In this document: positions 11,497-21,561 of the stretch, in pieces
How the letters are laid out: each line of letters opens with the position of its first letter
Position numbering within the stretch: position 1 is the stretch's first letter
Assembly (NCBI GenBank): GCA_033060915.1
Contig: CM065381.1
Span: 2,288,001 to 2,352,000 of the forward strand
Length of the DNA: 64,000 nt
Direction: 5' to 3'
Origin: Euryodendron excelsum
Taxonomy: Eukaryota; Streptophyta; Magnoliopsida; Ericales; Pentaphylacaceae
Notes under the pieces: generated by a model
Database searches by the model: none
Told to the model about the DNA's origin: nothing
What the model saw: the letters and a program-made list of their open reading frames with translations, nothing else
Program-made: the position numbers and the translations under genes

Positions 11497-12527
11497 TGTC
11501 ACGGGCTGGCAGGCCGGGCACCACACGATGACAGTAATGCGACCCGCCATGATCATACGCAGCGGAATACACCCGTGAGGCGACTATGCTCCAAGCAATA
11601 GTCCCGCCAAACTCAAACACCAAGGCATAAGATTATGCACTTGTTCAGGATCCATCCGTAATGCCCTGCATAACTCTTTAAGCACGGACCTCTGATGCTC
11701 AAGCCATAAGACAACCCAAGCTATAGGCGATAGCAACGCCATACTCAAATGCGCGCACACACGGCAAGCAATGTGCTTAGCGCCAGTCCCTCTCGAAACA
11801 CAAGCCAGATGGCCATGTGCAACTAGACATGCGCGCGTCAGCCAAGCATCACCTGTTAGGCATGACGCATCCATCCTTGAAGCTCTTAGCGCCCCGCGTC
11901 AAGGTTGCCCGCAAGGAAAGGCACCACTGAATAGCAACTGATAAGCCCACAACATTGTGCCCCGCGACACCAATGCTAGCCAAACCAAGCGGCCATGTGC
12001 ACAAGCGTGAACCCAATGCGCAAGTGCACACGAGACACACGGCATGCAAGTGTGCACACCGAGATCCAATCCGTCATGGACATAAGCCCCACCACTTTAT
12101 AATTATGGCGTAGCGGGTGCGAATGCCACAACCCCATCCTCGACGCTAATGCCCAACATCTGCCCCACCGGGCACAATGCCGCCCATGTAACCCCTTGAC
12201 TAGCATGAGGACTGTAGCCACGTGCCACAGCCGGCCCCCAAGTCTCGCCTACTCCCTTGGGGGACTCACTTGAATGCTGTCCCTTTCGGTAGCACCAGGG
12301 GGTGGTAGAGTCAACACCATGCCCCCTCTTATAATAGCATTCTGAACCATCTCCAAATTGATAGGAAGAAACATCCTACCCCCTCGAAGAGTCATAATCC
12401 ATAAATTCAATAAATATGAAAAATACAAATTACGAGATTGCCATGCCACCGGCCAATCATGCTCAGACATGTCCCATGCCAAGGTCCCTCGCAGCCCTCG
12501 ACGTGCCACGGGTGGCAACCCGTGACA
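11497..12527 (-). mobile_element. GC-rich solo LTR (1,031 bp)
   Basis: A GC-rich block begins TGTCACGGGCTGG and ends GGCAACCCGTGACA, so its termini form the inverted pair TGTCACGGG/CCCGTGACA. It is flanked by CCTAG (11492-11496) and CCTGG (12528-12532), a 5-bp target duplication with one change. On the minus strand GCTATTATAAGAGGGGGC (12324-12341 region) followed by ACTCTACCACCCCCTGG parallels the TATA region of the LTRs in the ORP intron, so I orient it on the minus strand and take it as a related family. No internal region or second LTR is nearby. Confidence 0.7.
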
Positions 12528-12532
12528 CCTGG

Positions 12533-12740
12533 TCATGAGGTCGGGTCACCGCAATCAACTTCTTCAGAAGAAAATGGGGGTAAGACCGTTTACTTATTAC
12601 CTGACCATGCTATACGCTTGAACCAACTCGTGTTACGGGTGCCTTCGCAAGGAGGCATTACTAAGAGAAGTTATTCACTCCTCCTGCAACACCCCGTGAC
12701 CTTGCTACTGCTCTCACAAAAATTTACGGATGCCCATTAG
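12533..12740. other. Moderately GC-rich flank of the solo LTR
   Basis: The sequence stays richer in GC than the surroundings to about 12740 and contains an open frame on the + strand without a recognisable product. Possibly an older repeat into which the LTR element inserted. Confidence 0.3.
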
Positions 12741-12894
12741 TAGATATCACCATTTCACTTTTCATACTATCACAACATTGATCTCTATCTTTGGAATAAT
12801 GTGGAAAACCAAGTTATAACTCTTCTAGAAAGTCTCTTTCAGTGCTGTAAAATGGACTTTTTTTTTCCCTCCGGTCTATAGTGACAGTCTCGAC

Positions 12895-13405
12895 CTTTCA
12901 CCTCCTATATTATGATTCACTATCATTAAATTTGTCTAAAAATTTTAAAATATAATATGTTAATCTTTTAAACCATCAATTTATATCGATCAACACATTC
13001 CGTTAATAATCTGTTAAGGAAGTGGATGAAAAGTTGACACGGGACTAGAACATGTTAATAAAAGTATAGTTTTGTACTTAAATTGACCTTATCTTTTGTA
13101 TGAAATTATTTGATGATTGAAACACTTCTTGAAATGCTTCTATATTTACATATCATTTCAAGAGTATTTTAGTCATTAGACAATTATTATAATAAAAAAT
13201 ATCAATTTATTTATAAAATTATACTTTTATGAATATATGTAAGTCATTTGTCAATTTTTCATCCACTTTCTTAATGAATTGCTAACAAAAGATATTAATT
13301 AATACAAATTAATAATTTAAAAATCAATATTTTTTAAAATTTAAAAGAAACTTAATAATGCTAAGTCATACTCTAGGAGGTGTTTTTATAATTACACTTA
13401 TCTCT
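12895..13405. mobile_element. Foldback element with arms of about 145 bp
   Basis: The left arm (about 12895-13040) and the right arm (about 13245-13400) are inverted copies along their length: CACCTCCTATATTATGA faces TCATACTCTAGGAGGTG, and AAGGAAGTGGATGAAAAGTTGAC faces GTCAATTTTTCATCCACTTT. The 200-bp centre is unrelated AT-rich DNA. No coding. Confidence 0.7.
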
Positions 13406-13600
13406 ATGAACACATGAACAATGTGAAAAGTCCAGCCAATATTTCTCAAATCAAAGAAGGCCTAATTTCCATGTGAATAATGTTTTTAATAGAGATCAGA
13501 TATGAGCCCACAAAGTCAAAGTAAAATTTCAGATCATTAGAATACACTCTTACCGTGGATTGTTGTCCCACCAATTAATTAGTACAGTTATACTGTACAA

Positions 13601-13765
13601 ATATGAAAAGGATTGAAAATTGTTGTACGGAATGAAGTGATTGATTTGAAACTAAAAATACAAAAACAAAGTATCTTTTAAATATGAAAAGAATTGAAAA
13701 TTATTTTACGGAATGAAGTGATTGATTTAAAACTTAAAATACAAAAACAAACTATCTTTTAAATT
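13601..13765 (+). repeat. Tandem duplication of about 80 bp within a MITE relic
   Basis: ATATGAAAAGGATTGAAAAT and ATATGAAAAGAATTGAAAAT begin two successive units, both running through ACGGAATGAAGTGATTGATT to ACTATCTTTTAA/AGTATCTTTTAA. The unit resembles one arm of the palindromic MITE family. Confidence 0.65.
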
Positions 13766-14140
13766 AATTTGAATTACAAAAATACAATTATCACAATATT
13801 ATAGTCAATTATTCCTTAAGGAAGTTCAGTAAAATGAAATTTTCCTAAGCACACACCTCTCTCAACTATCACAATCTCTCGAGTGTCTAATCTTCTTGAA
13901 CAATATTTTTATAATTAAGAGTCTTGATGGTTATTTTTTTTTTTATTTTATATGGAAGGACCCAATTCAGCATATCATTATGTGTACGAATTTTGCATAT
14001 TTTTTCTTTTATTTGTATGGCATTACTCAACTCTTTAATTCCAATCATTTATGTTGTGCTCTTTGTTGCTAACATTTTTCATTTAAGTTAGGTGGTTGGG
14101 AGGATATCTTTCAATTGAATCCTTTTCAAAGTCATATATA

Positions 14141-14165
14141 TATATATATATATAGACCATCAATG

Positions 14166-14203
<38 letters not shown>
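14141..14203 (+). repeat. TA and GA microsatellites
   Basis: A (TA)n run at about 14136-14153 and a long (GA)n run at about 14170-14203. Confidence 0.9.
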
Positions 14204-14208
<5 letters not shown>

Positions 14209-14539
14209 TTAGTCACAACACAAGAATAATATGAAAAGTCCAGCCAATAGAATGCCTCTTTTTATTTGACTAGTGTTTTTAAAATATAAAACCATAAGTC
14301 AAAATATTATTTCAAATTATTAGAAAATACACGTAACTTGCACTGTTGTCCAACAAATTAATTAGTAGACTAATACTACAGAATAAAAAAAATTAAAAAT
14401 AGACCTATCATGTTAAAACAAAATACTGATTAAAATAGTGTTTAATTATAAAAATATCGTTGTTATATTATTTTGATAAAAGATTTTGAATAAAAATTAT
14501 ATAAGAATATATTTTTTCTAATTAGTATGTCTTTCTCCT

Positions 14540-17500
14540 TCCAGAGTGTCTCTAGAGGCTCACCGCTTTTTGAAATTTTTTGCTTTCATTCTACCTTAAA
14601 CTAATGTGAATATCAGAGTCATATTTCATTAATTTGACCTTCTGAAAGGCATACTTCAAGGGCTATAGGATGCTGGGCATGCAGATATTCACCTTTGTAA
14701 TTCTATCCCTTTCAATTGCCCTAGTATTTAGTGGGATATGTGGTATAAAACCAAAATAATATTTCACGGTGGAGTGTTTATGATGTAAAAATTGCTTTGG
14801 TTTTCGAAAAGTTTGATTACATTCCATTTCTAGAATTGCTAATTCTCATTCATTTATTATATAGTTTAATCTTTTTTAGATTCCTAACATTAGTTGAACC
14901 TTTTCATGTTAGTTTTCTGGTTAATTTGTACCTGTAGAATCTACATGTTTTGAGCTTGCAACGGTGGTTTAGATCTAGTGGAGACGATGCTAGGTTGTAG
15001 CAGTATTGTGTTCTGGAGTTATCAGGTTGATGTGGTAGCTAGGAGGTTTTTCCCTTGAGATGAATGGTAGCTAGCAAGGACGGAACAAGGAATTTGATTG
15101 GGGGGGGGGTCATGAATTTTTTTTAAAATTTTATTGAGAGGCTAAAATAAAAAAGTTCTTGAATTTTGAAAGGTTGGCTGATCTTATTTAAAAACTGTTT
15201 AAAAAATTAATGGTTTAATTTGTTGCAGTTGAAACTATAAGGACAAAAGTGAAACACGAGGCCAGAGCCGGATCGAGAATTTTTATTAAGTGGGGGCAAA
15301 ATTTACATAGAATCATACAAAAAATTTTAACACCCTAAGCTTGTTCTAATTTAATCCTAAACTTAATGGCAACTATGCCTTAACTTTTAACAAATTAAAA
15401 TGCTAAATTGAAATGCAATTCAATAAAATTATGACCGTAACCCCTAACATAAATAAAACTCAACAAATCAGGAACTCAATAATTGGACACCGTCACATAA
15501 CATGTTAAAAGCCTAACTAATTAAACCCATAAAATAAATAAATAATCAAATTAATTCAAATGCTCAATACTTATTAGAGATGGACAATATAATGTCTTAA
15601 AATACAAGTCTGAAATATGATGACAGGCTTGCATTTGATGAAAAAATATTTTAAAAAGATGCCACTTAGTTGAGAAAAAAAAAATGATATTGACAATACA
15701 ATATATGTCATAAAAGTTCATATTTATGTACATATGCATTAAACATTGGAAATATGAAGATCTAGTGCTCCAATTATGAATTAATTTGTACTAAAATATA
15801 AAATTAAATGAAACAATTTAATAACAAAAGACAATTGACCAAATTTTAGTGTGTTATATTAATAATGTAAATTGAACATTGAATGAATATATGTATTATA
15901 ATTTAATATATTATTAGAATATGAGAATAGAGGATTGGGGTTTGAATATTAGAATAGAATATTGAATGAATATAAGTATAATTTAATTTATATATTATTG
16001 AAACTACGATTGATGCTTTACCAAATGAGACGGTTCATTTAATGGGGAATACACGACATTAATTACTATACCCCTTCTGTTCTAAAGCAAAAACAAAATT
16101 AATACCGAGTGAAGAGAACAATGAATGGAAAAAAAAGCAAAAACAAAGAAGAAAGGAGTAAAGATAAATAAAAAGGTAGTGTTATATAACTAAAAAATTA
16201 ATGTAGAATTTATTATCAGAAGGATATATTAAATAAGAGTTATTCAGTTTAAAACAAAACATTCATCCTAATGGTTCTTATCAGGTGATCCACATATTTA
16301 TTATAAATAAAATGTGGACCATTGATGCTTAGAAAAAATAGAAAAATATACGCTAAAGAGGTGAAAGATTTGAATTTCGTTGTGCCTTCTTTTCTGTCCC
16401 CTCAACGATAGTACTATTGGTCCACATCTTCATCAATAATAAATATGAGGACTTTCGATAAAATTTAGAAGACAAGGAAAGAGACACCACACGAGGGAGG
16501 TTGAGGATTTGAATTCACCACCAATGCACATAAAATATTTCTTTACTTTTTCGCAAAAACACTAGTTTCTCTATGATAAAAATATTTCTACAAGTACTTT
16601 TTGACAAAAAATAACAAAAAACAAAAAAAGAGTAGTTTCATAAGCCTAAGTCGGAACATCCATAAAAGGCGACCAGTGTATATTTCACCACAAAGTACTA
16701 ATACTACAAACCTTATATCACCCCTAATCACAGAAATAATGTGGAAGGTAATATTTTAAATTAATCAATGGTACAAACAGTTTTTAGAGTTATATTTAAA
16801 AACTAATTAATTTATATTCAAAAGTAAAAATTGGACATTATAATTAATTTGAGAAAAATTCAATATGGTATAGCAATCGTTCGACCCTAATGCGTTATCT
16901 TCTCGCTAAAGATGGATCATTAGGATTGCTGTTCTTGTATTTTAGGAATTAAGGGTTGATTTTAGAGTCTCTAATTCAGCTCAACAACCCATGGTTTAAA
17001 TGACTTGGCATGATAATTCAATTTTTTAAAAAATAATTGATTTTATATCATTATTTGTTCCCCTGTAATGCCACTTCCTAAAGGCATATTCTAGGAGTAA
17101 CTAATGGGAACTTTGAAAAATGCAAAATATAACAATTCTCAAAAACTGTTATTAGAAGTTTAATCTAATATTAACATACTAGAAGGGTGTTACTCACTAC
17201 ATGAATGAGTTTTTGCAAGTGAAGAGAAAAAATAAAGGGTGAATGAATTTACAAAAGTGGAAAAAAAATATTAGAGAGCGATTGATGGGTGATTAGAAAA
17301 CTATCTCTATCAAATTGCTTATTAGTACTTATCTGATTTGAAAAAGCTCTTCACTCAAGTGAAAAATTCAAATTTTTTTGGAGTTTTTTTGTTAATTAAA
17401 TGTGTAAAATCAAACGGGCTTGACCGGTGTTCCTCGTGTTCTCTTATTATAATAGTAGAGACATATATTCAAATTATTATAATGATAAAAAAATTAAATA

Positions 17501-19170
17501 GGAATAAGCATGAGTCAAGTGATTGACTTAGTTCGAGTATTGCAACTTGACTCGTACCTACTTTTTTTTTGTCTTGTTTTGGGTAGATTTGAAGCATACT
17601 TGATCTAGTAATATAGGTTCCCCATTTGGCCAATATTTTTAGGCTAAACTAGATTGAGGAACAAATATATATTTAAAAAATTTCTCCACGAGATAAGTAT
17701 TGATTTAAAATTACACATCCTTTTAAAGGACTTGAGCATGGAGGCTCAATTTTCTATTTAAATATTATTGATAAATATCAAAATAAATTACATTAATATT
17801 GTATTTACAAATTTAAAATACCTAGTGAGAAAAATTAATCATTGGAGCTCAAAATGATTGGCCTTCTTAGTTCCGTGTTAAGCCGAGTTAAATTAAGCAA
17901 CCACGATGAATATGAAGTTGAAGCTCTAGTCTTAACTAAAAAAGCCTCCTTTTACTTTCTACATCTTAAAATCAGACTAGGAGACATGATGATAAACTTT
18001 AAATTTAATTTATATATCTAAAATACGCATGCAAATATGTTTATATTTATTTTATGCCAATCACTTAACTCATAAAGTTAATTTGTACTATAATTGATTT
18101 TTATGTAGCGTAACATTTTCGATGTATATTCTTATAAAAAATAAATAAATATAAATTATTTGTTATACATTTTATTTTTATCAAAACTTAATGTCTATTG
18201 CACAGTAAGGATTTATCGGTAAATTAATTTCTAAAATTAATTATCCCCTTCATTGTGGGTGTGTGATGCTAGCATCAAATTAACATAATTATTGTTTTCC
18301 ACATGTTAATTATTTTTCCACTTGAAAAAAAGTTCATTTTTTTGCACACAATACATTTTTTCTTTTTTTTTTCCCTAAAAAAAAAGAAGAAGATAGGACA
18401 CAATTCCTAACCAATTGAACTCAGTCTAAACCTAACCAACTCAGAAATTATCGTACTAATTGCATGTTAAGCGAGTATGTCCTCTGCCTTTTTTTTTTCT
18501 GCTTTTTTTTCCCGGAATTTCTTTATTTTGTTTAAAATAACAGCCACAAATCTTATTATTAACTGAATTTTATTCCCTAAAAAATAATTTTAGCCACTGT
18601 TCTTGGTCAACACACATGAAGCCTAATAGATTGGGATTTTACAATTGTTAATGAACTTGCTGAAAACTGATACATGAAGATGTTTAGATGTAGATGACTT
18701 AAAGGCCATTATTTCGTGCAATGAACTCAATTTAGTTGAGTGGTAGGTTTAATCTGAATAGTATTAATACTTTAGACAAAGTGTAAACTTAGGTTAACCT
18801 GTTGTTTTAAACATAATTAAAATACCAATTTAATATGGGAGACGGGTGAGAGATCTATTTCGATGACTAGGTGCATGATAGGCTTTTGTGACAAAATATA
18901 CGCCACGGGATTTGGGGCTGCTCTATTATTGTGTATTGACAATTATGCTCAAATTAAAAAAAAACAAAAAAATAAAAAGGTATATTGACAACTATGCTCA
19001 AATTAAAAGACAGAAGTAGACTAGTGCACAAAACTAATGTTAGCTTGAGATTTGCAGAGAGTCACATACCCTTATAGTTATGGAATTAAGTCTGAGAGGT
19101 TGTTTTTCGTGTCTTGAATACGTAGTGTCTAAAGTTTCAATGGAGAAATTTTATATTTGCATCGAGACCA
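14540..19170. other. Long AT-rich intergenic stretch with decayed repeats, no gene seen
   Basis: Only short shadow frames. Two GGAACAAGGAATTTGATTGG / GGATCGAGAATTTTTATTAA phrases followed by GGGGG (15070 and 15265) look like remnants of one repeat type. TATTGACAATTATGCTCAAA and TATTGACAACTATGCTCAAA recur at about 18935 and 18981, a small tandem duplication. Confidence 0.5.
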
Positions 19171-19177
19171 TCTACAC

Positions 19178-19380
19178 TATGCTAAGAGGTGTTAGGATAA
19201 AACTTATTTTTTTAACTTATAACTTGTTTTTGAAATATTGGTTGGCTCACCCCAAAAATGTCACTTAAAAAAGTTGTTTACCTAAGCATCACTTAAAAAA
19301 GTAGTTTATAAACTTTACACATTTTTGTAAAAAGTAGCTTAAAAAAATCGCTTTTGGAAATCGCTTATAAACACCCCCTA
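19178..19380. mobile_element. Short MITE-like element
   Basis: TAAGAGGTGTTAGGATAAAA at the left faces CGCTTATAAACACCCCCTA at the right, and the body repeats CACTTAAAAAAGT. About 200 bp; target duplication not seen. Confidence 0.45.
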
Positions 19381-19384
19381 ATTC

Positions 19385-21040
19385 AAAAACTTTATTAAAA
19401 ATGTTGTTGCCAAAAATCTTTTTGACCTTTTTTATTATAAAATCTTCTCACACGCTCTTAGGTCATGAGATCACAAGTGAGAGGGAGAAATTTTATTTTT
19501 ACGGAAATAATGTGATAGTAATATTTTTAAATTATAGACAAAATAATAAGTGTTTTGATTCAAAATGACAAATATCATAAACAATCACATTATTCTGTAT
19601 TTAAGAGAAATCCAGGCAAGAAATAAGATGGAAACCTGAATCGTTCTGATTGTTAGCAAATAGAACCAGTTCAGATAAAAATAAAATAAAGAAAGAAAAA
19701 ATTGTAACTGGACATAAGCTTGTACGTGCAGTTATTGAAATTGTTATGTATCGTCGCCATTGATCAATCTGGCGGTTAAATAAAAATAAAGGATAGTTGC
19801 ACTTTATTTCTTATAGTTTGAAAAAAAATTAAATGATCGTTTAAAAGTAAATACATTGTTTTTTGTGATTTAAATTTAACTGTAAAATAAATATAAATTA
19901 ATAGAATTAACAGTAATTCTATCATTGCTATATTTTCATCATTGTATACAACCTAAATGGAACGTCAAAAACATGATTTTGCAATTTCATGTCAAAATAA
20001 AGAATTGTTCGGACATTTTTTTTATTTTCTAAGCTATTCCTAAAATTAAATCAAAATGACCACTTTACTCTTTACTGTTTTATAGTTTGAGCCATCGAGG
20101 GAGGTGGAGGGGGAATGGACGTGACTTCTGTAAAAAGAGAAACCTGGTTGAGGAAAAGAGGTGGTAAGGAAAGTGTAGAAAAGGTTTGACGACGGTGGGA
20201 ACAAAGTAAAAAGACTTCACAATATTCAATGAATTCCGCCGGATGGGTCTTGGTAGAGATTTTTTTTAGTAGGAATAAAATAAATAGGAGCAAATTAAAT
20301 GCACCCCCTTGAGGGTAGGGACTAATGTCAGTCTCTTTATTGTGGTTTTAAAAATTACACGAATCCGTATTAGAGTGTGTTAGATGGGAAATAAATAGAG
20401 AATTGTGAAATGACAATTTTACCCTTATCATCAAGCCCATCCAAACTGATCCCTCTACCTTTTTCTTTCCCACAACCGGCCACTCCCATCCCCACACTCA
20501 CCTGGCCACCGTTATCTCCTCTCCCACTCAGAATTGGGCCACCACGCCTCATACAAATCAAGGGGAAAAAAAGTGAGGGAGAGATGGCGGTTGTAGTGGA
20601 TTTGTGATTGGAGTTTGGTGATTTCGCAGTGGTGGTAATTTTTTTGGTTGAAATGGTCGGTGGTGGTATAGTGGATTTGTGATTGGATGGCCGGTGGCGA
20701 TGGAGGGAGGGCAGACAACACAGAGAGAGAGAGAGACCCTCTGTTATTTTTTTTTTAAAATTTTTGAAGGGGTAATATGGATATTATGAAATATTTACTT
20801 GATACCATTAGATGTGTTACATACCTTTTGAAGTAAGAAATGTTAATTTAACTTTTGAAACTACAAGGAGATGTATTACTGCCAAGCAACATGTGAGGTG
20901 GATGTAATTCACTCTACAAATAATAAGGGACAAGGAAGTAGCATTTCTTTTTAACTTTATTTTGTAAACCAGTGAGCGGTGGAGGTACTAAAAAAAAATG
21001 ACATTTGATTTTTTGATAGAATAAATGACACTTGTTGCCA
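19385..21040. other. Intergenic, with a purine/pyrimidine-skewed block at 20290-20740
   Basis: 20290-20740 is less AT-rich, with CCACC/GGTGG phrases and two copies of ATAGTGGATTTGTGATTGG / GTAGTGGATTTGTGATTGG (20596 and 20670) and a GA repeat at 20722-20736. Open frames here give Pro/Ser-rich or Gly-rich peptides with no domain. Probably a decayed repeat. Confidence 0.4.
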
Positions 21041-21041
21041 T

Positions 21042-21092
21042 TATGTAGCGAGTGCCCATGCAAGCGATTTATCATGTAGCGAGTGCCCATGC
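21042..21092 (+). repeat. Tandem repeat of about 30 bp upstream of the ORP gene
   Basis: The phrase TGTAGCGAGTGCCCATGC occurs twice, 30 bases apart, first ahead of AAGCGATTTATCA and then ahead of GCCACTGAAAAATCGC. It lies 45-95 bases upstream of the candidate TATA box. It could be a duplicated regulatory module or a simple slippage product. Confidence 0.6.
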
Positions 21093-21136
21093 GCCACTGA
21101 AAAATCGCTCGCCCTGATATTTCATTGGGAAAATAT

Positions 21137-21148
21137 TATAAATATAAA
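21137..21148 (+). promoter_or_regulatory. Candidate TATA box of the ORP gene
   Basis: TATAAATATAAA lies about 410 bases before the start codon. That would imply a leader of nearly 390 bases, long but possible. AT-rich DNA offers many chance TATA boxes, so this is only a candidate. Two copies of a roughly 30-base tandem repeat sit just upstream (21042-21092). Confidence 0.25.
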
Positions 21149-21419
21149 TGTGCCTGATAAAATCCTCTTTTACGTTAAACTAGAAAAAACAAAAAGAATT
21201 ACAATTACAATGTGTGATAACTGTGAACACATTTCATTCCAACCAAAGCAAAAACGGGACAGGGGCCAAGGGCAGTTGTTGGAATTACTAAAAAACTTTG
21301 GCAATTGTCTCTTTCTCCAAAATTTTGTTTGGTTCTTTGGACAACTCATGACTCATGAATCATGTCTCAACGAGACACAAATGACTCTCCCTCTCCGTCT
21401 CTTCCCCATGTAAAAGAAG

Positions 21420-21561
21420 CCTTTTAAAAGGTCTTTTGCGTTTTTGCTCAAGGCGACTGCAAACAAACACCCCTTCAAAACAGACCCTTCTTTCTCTCTC
21501 TAGAAAACAACTCTTCAGCAGCCTTCTCTGCATGTCAACAGACCCGCCATCTCTTCAAATG
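21420..21561 (+). other. Likely 5' UTR and exon 1 of the ORP gene
   Basis: The stretch before the proposed start codon is rich in C, T and A, with CTTCAAAATG-type plant leader composition and CT runs. It ends CTTCAAATG|GTACTT, which puts a good donor directly after the ATG. Exon 2 opens with GTG AAG GAA in phase 0, so the protein begins MVKEYDVD. The transcription start is not visible and the left limit is a guess. Confidence 0.5.

Noticed and set aside
11426..12536. Several minus-strand frames in the GC-rich block
   Set aside because: They arise from low stop frequency in GC-rich LTR sequence; the peptides have no domain and the block has LTR termini.
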